Assembly (NCBI GenBank): GCA_946409855.1 | Contig: CAMJXZ010000003.1 | Span: 1-31,511, forward strand | Reading direction: 5' to 3' | From: an uncultured Clostridia bacterium | GTDB lineage: Bacteria > Bacillota > Clostridia > Christensenellales > Aristaeellaceae | Length of the DNA: 31,511 bases | Shown here: positions 7,364-15,782 of the stretch, piece after piece | Position numbering within the stretch: position 1 is the first letter of the stretch | Layout: each line of letters opens with the position of its first letter | Position numbers and translations under genes: made by a program | The notes under the pieces: model-generated | What the model saw: the letters and a program-made list of their open reading frames with translations, nothing else | The model's database searches: none | What the model was told of the DNA's origin: nothing

Positions 7364-8077
7364 TCAGATGTACATCCCGCCGTTCACCGCCAGGGTCTGG
7401 CCGGTGATATAAGCCGCCTCATCGGAACACAGAAAAGATACGGCGGCGGCCACCTCGTCCGGCCGTCCGAGCCGCTCCAGGGGTACCAGGGCTTTGAGCC
7501 CCTCCTTTTCTCCGGGGGTAAAATGATTCAGCATCTCCGTGTCGATGATGCCGGGCGCCACGCAGTTGAAGCGGACCAGGGGAGCAGCTTCCCGGGCCAT
7601 CGCCCGGGTCAGGCCGATCATCCCGGCCTTGGCCGCGGAATAGGCGGCCTCCCCGCTGCCGCCCGCCTGCCCCCAAACGGAGGAAACGCAGACGACCGCG
7701 CCCCGCTTTTCCCGGAGCGCGGGCAGCAGCTCCCGGATAAACAGGAACGCGCCGGTCATGTGGACGTTCAGCTGGTCCTGCCACTCGGAAAGGGAAGTGG
7801 CTTCCAGCACCTGATACAGGGACGTGCCCGCGTTGATCACCAGCGCGTCCAGGGTGTGGAAGAGGGACAGGAGCTTTTTGCAGGTGCTCTTTACGTCCGC
7901 TTCCGACCGGCTGTCGCATTGAAAGGCGAGGGCGCCGGTCTGCGCGCACAAATCCCGGGCGGCCTCAGCGCTGTTCAGGTAGGTGAAGGCGGCCAGGTCT
8001 CCCTGGGCGGCGAATTTCCGGACCAGCGCCTGACCGATCCCGCGGGAAGCGCCGGTGATAAGTACGTGACGGGGCAT
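7364..8077 (-). CDS. SDR-family oxidoreductase (FabG-like)
   Basis: A 237-residue classical short-chain dehydrogenase, full length. The cofactor motif T-G-A-S-R-G-I-G is at 8-15, N-A-G at 82-84, the catalytic Ser at 132-133, Tyr146 and Lys150 in Y-S-A-A-K. The C-terminus ends in the V-N-G-G-M-Y typical of 3-oxoacyl-ACP reductases. It probably reduces a keto group with NAD(P)H in the cytoplasm. A fatty-acid role is possible but there is no fab cluster here, so the substrate is open. GGAGG lies six bases before the ATG. It follows the metallophosphoesterase by 78 bases, which include a T7 run after a poor hairpin, so partial termination before it is possible. Confidence 0.88.
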   Translation of the reverse strand: MPRHVLITGASRGIGQALVRKFAAQGDLAAFTYLNSAEAARDLCAQTGALAFQCDSRSEADVKSTCKKLLSLFHTLDALVINAGTSLYQVLEATSLSEWQDQLNVHMTGAFLFIRELLPALREKRGAVVCVSSVWGQAGGSGEAAYSAAKAGMIGLTRAMAREAAPLVRFNCVAPGIIDTEMLNHFTPGEKEGLKALVPLERLGRPDEVAAAVSFLCSDEAAYITGQTLAVNGGMYI

Positions 8078-8155
8078 AACGCGCCTCCATGAACGGGTTT
8101 GGGCAGTGCCGCAAAAAAACGGGCGGCCGGAAAGGGGATGAGCCGGAGCGGGCGG

Positions 8156-8866
8156 TTATCTGCTGTAGCGGCCGGTGCGAAGCTCCCGGCAGTAGGAATC
8201 CCACCGGGGGAGCCCGTCCTGGACCGCCTCCGCGTCCCGGATGGCGGCCTCCCGGTCATAGGGCAGGGTGACGAAGGCGATATCAAAGGGCGCTTCCGCG
8301 TCCGTGACGCTCCCGGTCATGAGGGCGTACTGCACCATCGGCACCCCCAGGCCGTTGCCGACGGCGCCGGTGTTGAACAGGATGCCCCGTGTGCCCGCCA
8401 TGCGGAGCCCCTGGCGGTGGACGTCCGCGTAGCCGACCACCTGATAGTCCGGGTCAAACAGGCACTCCAGCTTTTCCGGCGCGGCGGAGGGGGGCACCAG
8501 CTCCCGCATCACCGGCCGGCCGTGAAGCAGGCGGATCTTCCGGCCGCTCAGCGTCAGCGAATACTCCCGCGGCATCTCCCGGAGCTTCTGCATGCGTTCC
8601 GGGCCGAGCTGGCGGTAATAGAAGCGGTCGTTCGGGAACTGCATGTAGCCGACCCCGCTGTCCCAGTTGCCCTGCAGGAGCACCCGGCAGCGGGCGAAGG
8701 CCCAGTCGAAGGTCTCCGCGGAGCTGGGGCCCTTGCCGACGATGTCGCCCAGGCAGAAGATCTCCCGGATGCCGCGCCTGGTCAGATCCCTGTCCAGCGT
8801 CTGGACGGCGGGCAGGTTCCCGTGCAGGTCGGCGACCAGGGCGATGGTCCTCATTCCTTCCGTCAT
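8156..8866 (-). CDS. metallophosphoesterase (YfcE-like)
   Basis: A 236-residue calcineurin-like phosphoesterase. Metal-binding motifs are D-L-H-G-N (13-17), G-D-I-V-G (40-44), G-N-W-D (66-69) and L-L-H-G (113-116). The usual final motif G-H-T-H is altered: the sequence reads G-Y-A-D-V-H (145-150), so one conserved His is lost or shifted by two residues. The family hydrolyses phosphodiesters or phosphomonoesters, with many proteins of unknown substrate. The start at ATG 8866 overlaps the upstream amidotransferase stop as ATGA, so the two are coupled; an internal ATG at 8854 has a poorly spaced ribosome site. It is cytoplasmic, with no signal peptide. Confidence 0.85.
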   Translation of the reverse strand: MTEGMRTIALVADLHGNLPAVQTLDRDLTRRGIREIFCLGDIVGKGPSSAETFDWAFARCRVLLQGNWDSGVGYMQFPNDRFYYRQLGPERMQKLREMPREYSLTLSGRKIRLLHGRPVMRELVPPSAAPEKLECLFDPDYQVVGYADVHRQGLRMAGTRGILFNTGAVGNGLGVPMVQYALMTGSVTDAEAPFDIAFVTLPYDREAAIRDAEAVQDGLPRWDSYCRELRTGRYSR

Positions 8867-9588
8867 GGGCGGGCCTCATGATGGTTCCGCGCGCTTTGGC
8901 ACAGGCCGTCAAACAGCCGCTGCGCTTCCGGATGCGCGGAAGAAAGCGTTTCCGGGTGCCACTGAACGCCCAGGGCGAAGGGATGGCCGGGAAGCTCGAT
9001 GCCCTCCGGCAGGCCGTCCTCGGCCAGGGCGGAAACCAGCAGCGTGTCCGGGATATCCTTTGCGCCCTGATGGTGGCGGGAATTGACCCGGATGTCCGTC
9101 CGGCCGGTCAGCCCGTAAAGCAGTGTCCCGGGAAGAACGGTCACCCCGTGCACCTGATCGGCGGGCACTTCGTAGCGGGGGTGGAAAACGGAGCCAGGGC
9201 GCTGCGTTTCCACGTCCTGGTACAGCGTCCCGCCCGCGGCGGCCATCATGATCTCAAACCCGCGGCAGATGGCCAGAAAGGGGATCTTACCATCCACGCA
9301 CCGGCGCATCAGGATCATTTCCGTCTGATCCCTGAGAGGATCCGTTTCCCCGCAGACAGGCAGCGTCTCTTCCCCGTACAGGGAAGGGGAAGGATCCGCG
9401 CCGCCGGTGAACACCACCCCGTCCAGGCCGGCAAGGGCGGTTTCCAGCACCGCTTCGTCCCCGGTCAGCGGCAGGATCAGCGGGACCCCTCCGGCGCGCA
9501 GCACGGCTTCCATATAATCCCTGTTCAGCTGACAGCGCGCGTGCTCCGCATCATAGGAGGGCGTGACGCCGATCACGGGTTTCATCAT
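8863..9588 (-). CDS. class-I glutamine amidotransferase-like hydrolase (peptidase C26, PuuD-like)
   Basis: A 241-residue protein of the gamma-glutamyl-gamma-aminobutyrate hydrolase (PuuD) family, normal length. The nucleophile Cys108 sits in A-I-C-R-G, and the catalytic His211 and Glu213 in Q-W-H-P-E. The early motif F-T-G-G-A-D-P-S-P matches this family. PuuD-type enzymes cut gamma-glutamyl amides; no putrescine or glutamylation genes are near, so the substrate is uncertain. The start is the first of two ATGs (9588 or 9585), ten or more bases after AAAGGA; a longer reading to 9630 has no support. It is the first gene after a strong promoter and is overlapped by the phosphoesterase gene. Confidence 0.88.
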   Translation of the reverse strand: MMKPVIGVTPSYDAEHARCQLNRDYMEAVLRAGGVPLILPLTGDEAVLETALAGLDGVVFTGGADPSPSLYGEETLPVCGETDPLRDQTEMILMRRCVDGKIPFLAICRGFEIMMAAAGGTLYQDVETQRPGSVFHPRYEVPADQVHGVTVLPGTLLYGLTGRTDIRVNSRHHQGAKDIPDTLLVSALAEDGLPEGIELPGHPFALGVQWHPETLSSAHPEAQRLFDGLCQSARNHHEARP

Positions 9589-9653
9589 GCATCCATCATC
9601 CTTTCGGCCGGTTCTGCGGGAAACTGGCAAACGCCCATCTTCCCACAGTTTAT

Positions 9654-9682
9654 ATGATAAGAGGAAATAAACAGGTTGTCAA
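9654..9682 (-). promoter_or_regulatory. sigma-A promoter of the amidotransferase operon
   Basis: On the minus strand TTGACA (9677-9682) and TATCAT (9654-9659) have a 17-base spacer. The -35 is a perfect consensus. Transcription would begin near 9647, about 60 bases before the start codon. It fires away from the aspartate kinase promoter. Confidence 0.8.
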
Positions 9683-9691
9683 GCGGACCGG

Positions 9692-9713
9692 GGCCCCTTC
9701 GGGGGCCGTTTTT
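9692..9713 (+). terminator. plus-strand terminator between divergent promoters
   Basis: GGCCCC and GGGGCC form a 6-bp GC stem closed by a TTCG tetraloop, followed by GTTTTT. This is a compact rho-independent terminator for rightward transcription. No plus-strand gene lies to its left for many kilobases, so it would stop antisense or spurious transcription before the aspartate kinase promoter. Outer bases GGAC/GTCC (9685-9688 and 9714-9717) could extend the structure. Confidence 0.65.
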
Positions 9714-9754
9714 GTCCGGCGGAAAAAAGGCTTTTTCTTTCTGAAATGTTTTTC

Positions 9755-9783
9755 TTGTGCTTTGCGGGAAAAAATGGTAAAAT
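9755..9783 (+). promoter_or_regulatory. sigma-A promoter of aspartate kinase
   Basis: TTGTGC (9755-9760) and TAAAAT (9778-9783) are 17 bases apart. Two bases before the -35 lies TCTGAAATGTTTT (9740-9752), which recurs at the same distance before the malE-type promoter at 25181-25193. The leader is only about 30 bases, too short for a lysine riboswitch. Confidence 0.75.
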
Positions 9784-9820
9784 ACCCGCGTATCGTGATC
9801 TCAGTGGAAGAGGTGATCGT

Positions 9821-11134
9821 ATGCTGGTAAGCAAATTCGGCGGCAGTTCCCTGGCCGACGCGGAACAGTTCCGCAAGGTAAAGGAAATCGTACTGGCCGA
9901 CAAGAACAGAAAATACATCATTCCCAGCGCGCCGGGCAAGCGGGGCGAGGGGGATGAAAAGATAACGGACCTGCTGTATCAGGCGGCCGCGTGCCGCCAG
10001 GTGGGGAGTCCTTTCCTGCACCTGCTGGAGAGGATCCGCTACCGCTACGAGCGGATCGCGCAGGACCTGGAGCTGGACGTGCCCCTGGAGCAGGAGTTTA
10101 CCGTCATCGCCTCCAAAATGATGAGCGGCGTCTCCAGGGATTATGTGGCCAGCCGCGGGGAATACCTGAACGGGCTGCTGCTGGCGGCCTATCTGGATTT
10201 CCCCTTTGTGGACGCCGAGAAGGTGATCCGCTTTGACAGGAATGGGGTGCTGCTGGAGGAGGATACCAACAGCCTGATCGCCGATACCCTGAGCGCCCTG
10301 CCCAACGCGGTGATCCCCGGGTTCTACGGCGCGGACGAGGACGGCGTCATCCATACCTTCTCCCGGGGCGGCAGCGACATTTCCGGCGCCCTGGTGGCCC
10401 GGGCCGTCAACGCGGACGTGTACGAGAACTGGACGGACGTGACCGGCTTCCGCATGGCAGACCCCCGGATCATCCCGGACGCCCAGTACATTTCCAGCCT
10501 GACCTACCGGGAACTCAGGGAGCTTTCCTACATGGGCGCGTCCGTGCTGCATGAGGAAGCGATCTTCCCGGTGCGCCGCGCGGGCATCCCCACCAACATA
10601 AGAAACACCAACGATCCCCGGCATCCGGGCACCATGATCCGCCACAGCGCGGACCGGACGGAGCCGGAGCACGTGATCACCGGCATCGCGGGGCACAAGG
10701 GCTTTTCCATCCTGACGATCGAAAAAGACCTGATGAACGCGGAAACCGGCTTTGGCCGCAGGGTGCTGCAGGCGGTGGAGGAATGCGGGATCAACTTTGA
10801 GCACCTGCCCACCGGCATCGACACCATGTGCGTGGTGATCAACGAAAAGGAACTGGCGCCCCACCGGGAGCAGCTGGTGGCCCGCATCGTCGAGCTCACC
10901 CAGCCGGACAGCGTGACCATCCACGACCACGTGGCGCTGATCGCCACCGTGGGCCGCGGCATGGTGCGCAATTACGGCACGGCCGCCCGGCTGTTCACCG
11001 CCATTTCCTCCCAGGGCATTTCCATCCGCACCATCGACCAGGGCAGCAGCGAGCTGAACATCATCGTCGGCGTCGATGAGGAAGATTTTGAACGCGCCGT
11101 CAAGGCGATCTACGATACGTTCGTGAGGGAGTAA
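9821..11134 (+). CDS. lysC: aspartate kinase
   Basis: A 437-residue monofunctional aspartokinase, the first step from aspartate to lysine, threonine and methionine. K-F-G-G-S-S is at 5-10, the catalytic-domain motif S-R-G-G-S-D at 181-186, and the last about 150 residues hold two ACT-type regulatory domains with I-R-T-I-D-Q-G-S-S near the end. The length is normal and no homoserine dehydrogenase domain is attached. The ATG at 9821 follows GAGG by seven bases; an upstream in-frame start would lie before the promoter. Feedback control by an amino acid is expected from the ACT domains, but which one cannot be told. A HIT protein gene follows after 5 bases. Confidence 0.95.
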   Translation: MLVSKFGGSSLADAEQFRKVKEIVLADKNRKYIIPSAPGKRGEGDEKITDLLYQAAACRQVGSPFLHLLERIRYRYERIAQDLELDVPLEQEFTVIASKMMSGVSRDYVASRGEYLNGLLLAAYLDFPFVDAEKVIRFDRNGVLLEEDTNSLIADTLSALPNAVIPGFYGADEDGVIHTFSRGGSDISGALVARAVNADVYENWTDVTGFRMADPRIIPDAQYISSLTYRELRELSYMGASVLHEEAIFPVRRAGIPTNIRNTNDPRHPGTMIRHSADRTEPEHVITGIAGHKGFSILTIEKDLMNAETGFGRRVLQAVEECGINFEHLPTGIDTMCVVINEKELAPHREQLVARIVELTQPDSVTIHDHVALIATVGRGMVRNYGTAARLFTAISSQGISIRTIDQGSSELNIIVGVDEEDFERAVKAIYDTFVRE

Positions 11135-11139
11135 ACGTC

Positions 11140-11559
11140 ATGAAAGATCCAAACTGCGGGTACTGCTTTGGCGGGAAAGCGCTGGCCGCCTTCGGCATCA
11201 AAATCTGTGACCTGAGCGTGAGCCAGCTGATCCTGTTCAAAGAACAGAGCCATCCCGGGCGCTGCATCGTCGCCTTCCGGGACCATGTCAGCGAAATGGT
11301 CGACCTTTCCGCGGAAGACCGGAGCGCCTTCTTTGCGGATGTGAACCGGGCGGCCAAAGCTATTCACGCGGCCTTCCATCCCGACAAGATCAATTACGGC
11401 GCGTACGGGGATACCGGCTGCCATCTCCATTTCCACCTGGTGCCCAAATATAAGGACGGGTTTGAGTGGGGCGGCGTGTTCGCCATGAACCCGGGGGAAA
11501 AGTTCCTGACGGACGCGGAATACGCGGAAATGATCGAAAAGATCAAAAAGGAGCTGTGA
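11140..11559 (+). CDS. HIT family protein
   Basis: A 139-residue histidine-triad protein. The triad is H95-L-H97-F-H99-L-V-P, with His99 the expected nucleophile region. An N-terminal C-x-x-C (Cys6, Cys9) could bind zinc with downstream His residues, as in many bacterial HIT proteins. Family members hydrolyse or transfer nucleotides from nucleoside phosphoramidates and dinucleotides in the cytoplasm. It starts five bases after the aspartate kinase stop and is co-transcribed with it. The physiological substrate is unknown. Confidence 0.92.
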   Translation: MKDPNCGYCFGGKALAAFGIKICDLSVSQLILFKEQSHPGRCIVAFRDHVSEMVDLSAEDRSAFFADVNRAAKAIHAAFHPDKINYGAYGDTGCHLHFHLVPKYKDGFEWGGVFAMNPGEKFLTDAEYAEMIEKIKKEL

Positions 11560-11600
11560 CAGGCCGGCGGGCCGTTCACAAAAGGATCGGAGCTTTGAAC

Positions 11601-13019
11601 ATGGAAAACACGCAGAAAGCAAATGTGCTTCCGTACGCCCGGGGCGGAGTGCCCGGGGCTTTGCGGGCCTTTATCCTGGCGGAAATGGTGCTCAGCATCA
11701 TCGGGTGCGCCGTTTCGGCGGTCTCCTCCGTGATCGCGCTGCGCGCGGGCGGCTGGCCGGTGCTGATCACCATCCCGCTGACGATTTACGGAACGGTGCT
11801 GTCTGTCCGGCTGTACAAAGGCGTGAACGCCCTTTACCGGGGGCAGCCCGGCGGAGCGGACCTGGCGCAGAGCGCCTGCCGCGGCCGCAGGATCATGCTG
11901 ACGGTAATCCTGGTTCTGGGCATCCTGCTGATGCTGGTCACCGCGGCAGGCGGACGGGGTTTTAATGTCCTGGCCTTTCTTCTTGTCGTGGGCCTGTTGA
12001 TTGCGGCCTACCTGCCCGTTATTTTTTATTTTTCCGACGCCGAAACGATTTTCGCGATGATCAGCCGGGAGGAATACGACGGGCAGCCGAAACAGGTCGG
12101 CGGGGTCGGCCGGTTTGCCGTGCTGTGCATCATGGCCGCGGCGGTGTCGGCGGCCGCCGCCGTACTGCTGGGGGTCGGTGTGCTCGATACGGGTTCCGCG
12201 AGCATACTCAATGTGAACCTGAGATATGCGCAGGATCTGTATATCGTTTACCTGTATCTTTGCTGCGCCCGTTTCCTGCTGACGTTCCGCTGCTACCGCG
12301 GCTTCATGAAAGCGCACAGCGGGATGACGTATGATGCCGCCCCGTCTTTTTCCGGCGCCGGCTACAGCCTGTCTCCGGTCATCTGCGTGATCGGATCGAT
12401 CGGGCTGGGGTGGAGCGCGCTGCATAACCTGATGATCTTCCTGAACCGCATCATCTCTTCCATCCGGCACGGCGGCAGGTTCTATCAGATGGATGCGCTG
12501 TATAATCCTGCCACGCTGCTTCTCCTTGCCGCTTACGTCCTTCTGGGAATCGCCCTGCAGCGGGGCCGGAAATGGCAGATGCCCGCTCTGATCGGCACGG
12601 CTGGGATGATCGCCTGCAGTCTGTATTATACGATCAGGAACCTGATGCGGATGCTGTCTTTGAGCGGCGGCGGCGTTTATGATTATCTGGCTGTCGGCAT
12701 GGAAGCGACCCAACTGGTTTTTTTCGCGATGCTGCTGGCGGCGATCATTCTTCGCCGCCGGGGAAAACCAGTGCCGCGGCAGATGCGGGGTATCATGATC
12801 GCGTTGGCTGTCCTGAGCACCGTAATGGCGGTCGGGTATAATTTCAGCCTGCGCTTTTCGGATTTGCGCTATTTCCAGGCGGAATATCTGTTCCTCGTGT
12901 TCGCAAATCTGATCGATGAACTGATGCTGATGCTGGGCATGCTGGGCCTGATCCGCCTGACCGATATGCCGGAAGAACCGCGGGAAGAGGAAAAGCAGAT
13001 CATTTCCGGGCTGCCGTAA
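11601..13019 (+). CDS. polytopic membrane protein of unknown function
   Basis: A 472-residue protein with about 12 hydrophobic segments spread along its length, among them residues near 19-43, 52-68, 95-113, 118-140 and several more to the C-terminus. The N-terminal segment is short and hydrophilic. I recognise no transporter motif, enzyme motif or binding domain. GGAG lies eight bases before the ATG at 11601. It follows the HIT gene by 41 bases and precedes darA by 56 bases, in the place where tmk stands in Bacillus. Codon use is slightly less GC-biased than its neighbours, so it may be a lineage-specific addition. Confidence 0.8.
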   Translation: MENTQKANVLPYARGGVPGALRAFILAEMVLSIIGCAVSAVSSVIALRAGGWPVLITIPLTIYGTVLSVRLYKGVNALYRGQPGGADLAQSACRGRRIMLTVILVLGILLMLVTAAGGRGFNVLAFLLVVGLLIAAYLPVIFYFSDAETIFAMISREEYDGQPKQVGGVGRFAVLCIMAAAVSAAAAVLLGVGVLDTGSASILNVNLRYAQDLYIVYLYLCCARFLLTFRCYRGFMKAHSGMTYDAAPSFSGAGYSLSPVICVIGSIGLGWSALHNLMIFLNRIISSIRHGGRFYQMDALYNPATLLLLAAYVLLGIALQRGRKWQMPALIGTAGMIACSLYYTIRNLMRMLSLSGGGVYDYLAVGMEATQLVFFAMLLAAIILRRRGKPVPRQMRGIMIALAVLSTVMAVGYNFSLRFSDLRYFQAEYLFLVFANLIDELMLMLGMLGLIRLTDMPEEPREEEKQIISGLP

Positions 13020-13075
13020 GCAGAACTGACAGAATTGTATGCCGGATATCATATTTTAGGAAGGAGAATCATCAC

Positions 13076-13408
13076 ATGAAACTGGTTATCGCGATCGTAC
13101 AGGATGAGGATTCCTCCCGCCTGATCACGACCATGATGAACGAGGGCTTCGGCGTGACCAAGCTGGCCACGACCGGGGGCTTCCTCAAGGCGGGCAACAC
13201 CACGCTGCTGATCGGCCTGGAGGACGACAAGCTGGATACTTGTGTGGGGCTGATCGAAAAGGTGTGCAAGAGCCGCCGGCAGATCACCACCACCACCATG
13301 CCGATGAACGGCACGGCCAGCAACATGTACGCGCCGTACCCCATCGAAGTGACGGTGGGCGGCGCCACGATCTTTGTGATGTCGGTGGACAAATTTGTCA
13401 AGTTCTGA
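13076..13408 (+). CDS. darA: cyclic-di-AMP receptor DarA (PII-like, YaaQ)
   Basis: A 110-residue trimeric PII-like signalling protein. The ligand loop has the family signature A-T-T-G-G-F-L-K-A-G-N-T-T (30-42). Other conserved parts are the N-terminal strand K-L-V-I-A-I-V and the final F-V-M-S-V-D-K-F. DarA (also PstA) binds cyclic di-AMP in Gram-positive bacteria; its downstream partner is unsettled. AAGGAG lies nine bases before the ATG. A weak promoter (CTGACA, 17 bases, TCATAT at 13025-13053) may precede it. It overlaps the start of holB, as in the Bacillus yaaQ-holB-yaaT neighbourhood. Confidence 0.93.
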   Translation: MKLVIAIVQDEDSSRLITTMMNEGFGVTKLATTGGFLKAGNTTLLIGLEDDKLDTCVGLIEKVCKSRRQITTTTMPMNGTASNMYAPYPIEVTVGGATIFVMSVDKFVKF

Positions 13409-14381
13409 AATCAGCCTGGACAGCTTTATGAACCGGGGCGAGGCGGTCCGCGACCTGATCGCTTCCTTCCGGGCGGGGCAGATGAACCGGGCGGTTCTGA
13501 TCTGCGGCCCGAAGGGGGTCGGCAAGGAAACGCTGGCCCGCCTGCTGGCGCAGGGGCTTTTGTGCCGCGCGGAGGAAGGGCTGCGCCCCTGCGGGGTGTG
13601 CAAGAGCTGCCGCCGGGTGGCCCGCGGCACCCATCCGGACTGCCTGACGGTGCAGCCCCCCGCGCGCAGCAAATCCATCGGCGTGGATCCCGTCCGCGCG
13701 CTGCTGGACGCCCTATCCCGCCATCCGCTGGAGGGGGAAAACCGGGCGGTGCTGCTGCCCCGGCTGGAAACGCTGACCCAGGCGGCGCAGAGCGCGCTGC
13801 TCAAATCCCTGGAAGAAGCGCAGGCAGGCACCTGGTTTTTGCTGACGACGGACAATGAAAACGGCGTGCTGTCCACGATCCGGTCCCGGACGCGGACGGT
13901 CCGGACGGCGCCGTTCACGGAACAAGAGCTGGTTTCCCTGCTTGCGGCCGAAGGAATCGGCCGTGATAAAGCCGCCCTGGCCGCCGCGCTGGCGGACGGG
14001 AGTCTGACCGCCGCCCGGGAGACCGCGCAGGACGAAGCCTTTGACCGGCTCAGGGAGCTGACCGTTTCCCTCCTGTTCAGGACAGGGGGGCTGGACAGCT
14101 ACGCCCGGAAGGCCGGGCAGCTCAAAAACATCAAGGATCAGGCGGACGACATTCTGCGCCTGGGCGCGCAGGAAACGCGGCTGCTTCTCCGCCGCAGGAC
14201 GGCCGGGGAACCCCTGCCCGACTGGGCGGAAAGCCCGTGGGATACGGCGTCCCTTTCACAGGATCAGAAGATCCTGTCCCTGATCCTGAACGCGCAGAGG
14301 ATGCGCAGGGCCAACGTTTCCGCGCAGGCGGTCATGGACGGCCTGATACAGCAGATAACGGAGGAAACAGATACATGGTAA
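13395..14381 (+). CDS. holB: DNA polymerase III delta' subunit
   Basis: A 328-residue clamp-loader AAA+ subunit. Walker A G-P-K-G-V-G-K-E is at 38-45, a zinc module follows with C-G-V-C-K-S-C (66-72) plus flanking cysteines, and the S-R-T-R sensor region is at about 156-160. It helps load the sliding clamp onto primed DNA. The assigned start is a TTG at 13395 inside the end of darA, preceded by GGTGG. The next Met (13428) would remove the helix usually present before the P-loop and has no ribosome site, so the TTG is preferred but not certain. The 3' end overlaps ricT. Confidence 0.92.
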   Translation: MSSSEISLDSFMNRGEAVRDLIASFRAGQMNRAVLICGPKGVGKETLARLLAQGLLCRAEEGLRPCGVCKSCRRVARGTHPDCLTVQPPARSKSIGVDPVRALLDALSRHPLEGENRAVLLPRLETLTQAAQSALLKSLEEAQAGTWFLLTTDNENGVLSTIRSRTRTVRTAPFTEQELVSLLAAEGIGRDKAALAAALADGSLTAARETAQDEAFDRLRELTVSLLFRTGGLDSYARKAGQLKNIKDQADDILRLGAQETRLLLRRRTAGEPLPDWAESPWDTASLSQDQKILSLILNAQRMRRANVSAQAVMDGLIQQITEETDTW

Positions 14382-15628
14382 CGGTGGTTGGCGTTCGTTT
14401 CAGGAACGCCGGGAAACTGTATTATTTCGCGCCGGGTGAGCTCGCGCCGGCGCCGGGCCAGGCGGTCATCGTGGAAACCGCCCGGGGGCTTGAGTTCGGC
14501 GAGATCGTCACCGGCCCGGCCGAAGTGGAGGACGACGCCGTCACGCCGCCCCTGCGGCCGGTGATCCGCGTCGCTTCCCAGGAGGACATCGCCCATCACG
14601 CGGACAATGTCTCCCGCGAAAAGGAAGCGATGGCCATCTGCCGGGAGAAGATCGCCGACCATCAGCTCCAGATGAAGCTGGTGGGCTGCGAGTACACCTT
14701 TGACAACAGCAAGATCCTGTTCTATTTTACCGCCGATAAGCGGGTGGATTTCCGCCTGCTGGTCAAGGACCTGGCCAGCGCCTTCCATACAAGGATAGAG
14801 CTTCGGCAGATCGGTGTCCGGGACGAGGCGCGGATGATGGGCGGCCTTGGGATCTGCGGCCGTCCGCTGTGCTGCAGCCGGTTCCTTGGGGATTTTCATT
14901 CCGTTTCCATCAAAATGGCCAAGGAGCAGAACCTCTCCCTGAACCCCACCAAGATTTCCGGCGCCTGCGGCCGGCTGATGTGCTGCCTGCAGTATGAAGA
15001 GGAATTTTACGAGAAGGTCAGCCGCGAGCTGCCCCGGGTGGGCCGCGCTGTCCGCACGCCGGACGGGGAGGGGACCGTGACGGAGGTCAGCATCCTGCGG
15101 GAACGGGTCAAGGTACGCCTGCCCAAGGGGAATGACGAGTACGAGATCCGGGAATTCAACGCCGCCGACGTCCAGAAGCTGAACGGCGCCAGGCCGCAGG
15201 CCAGGCCGGAAAAGCAGGAGCCGGAGGACGAGGAAGCCCCGGACCCGGAGATCATGCACGCGCTGAAGGCCGCGGAGATGGATGTGCCGGACGAGGACGC
15301 CGGCCTGCCGCTGCCGGAGGACGACGTGGACGAGCCCGCCCCGCCGCCCGCTGCGCCGGAGCGCAAGCCCCGCCCGAAGCAGGAGCCCAGGCAGAAAGAC
15401 CCGCAGCAGCGCCGCGGAGGGCCGCGTCAGGACAACGGCGGCAGACGTCCCAACCGGGATCGGAACCCGGGGGAAAAGCCCCCCCGTCCGGCGCAGCAGA
15501 AAGGGGATCAGCCGCATGGCGGCCAGCCCGCGCCCGCGCCCGCCGCGCCCGCCAGGCAGGCCCCGCCCAAGCGCGACCCGTGGACCGTGCCGGAGGAATT
15601 CCGGCAGAAGAACGGCCCACAGCAGTGA
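14375..15628 (+). CDS. ricT: PSP1/RicT-family protein with long disordered tail
   Basis: A 417-residue homologue of RicT (YaaT). The PSP1 core has two cysteine clusters, C-G-R-P-L-C-C (161-167) and C-G-R-L-M-C-C (198-204), which in Bacillus help hold Fe-S clusters in the RicAFT complex. That complex acts with RNase Y in mRNA maturation and supports sporulation, biofilm and competence. Bacillus RicT is about 275 residues; here residues about 271-417 form an extra tail rich in Pro, Arg, Gln and Glu that looks disordered. GGAGG lies ten bases before the ATG, which overlaps the holB stop. ricA and ricF are not in the window. Confidence 0.92.
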   Translation: MVTVVGVRFRNAGKLYYFAPGELAPAPGQAVIVETARGLEFGEIVTGPAEVEDDAVTPPLRPVIRVASQEDIAHHADNVSREKEAMAICREKIADHQLQMKLVGCEYTFDNSKILFYFTADKRVDFRLLVKDLASAFHTRIELRQIGVRDEARMMGGLGICGRPLCCSRFLGDFHSVSIKMAKEQNLSLNPTKISGACGRLMCCLQYEEEFYEKVSRELPRVGRAVRTPDGEGTVTEVSILRERVKVRLPKGNDEYEIREFNAADVQKLNGARPQARPEKQEPEDEEAPDPEIMHALKAAEMDVPDEDAGLPLPEDDVDEPAPPPAAPERKPRPKQEPRQKDPQQRRGGPRQDNGGRRPNRDRNPGEKPPRPAQQKGDQPHGGQPAPAPAAPARQAPPKRDPWTVPEEFRQKNGPQQ

Positions 15629-15734
15629 TCCCGCTTTCTGTCCGGCTTATATCGCGCCCCTTCCGCGTCCTTTCCGTATGCCGGCGCGGAGCAGACCGGC
15701 CTGTCCGGCTGCCGGGAGGCGCGGTCATTCAAAC

Positions 15735-15762
15735 AGTCTGCCCGGTTCCGGACAGACTTTTT
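15735..15762 (+). terminator. terminator after ricT
   Basis: AGTCTG (15735-15740) pairs with CAGACT (15753-15758). The stem continues after one C-A mismatch as CCG/CGG with a 4-base loop, and TTTTT follows. It lies about 105 bases after the ricT stop and only a few bases before the next gene's start region, so it ends the darA-holB-ricT transcript or attenuates expression of the FliB-like gene. Confidence 0.7.
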
Positions 15763-15782
15763 GCGTCATGAGGATTACGGCC

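Noticed and set aside
9784..9820. Lysine riboswitch before aspartate kinase
   Set aside because: The leader after the promoter is only about 30 bases, far too short.
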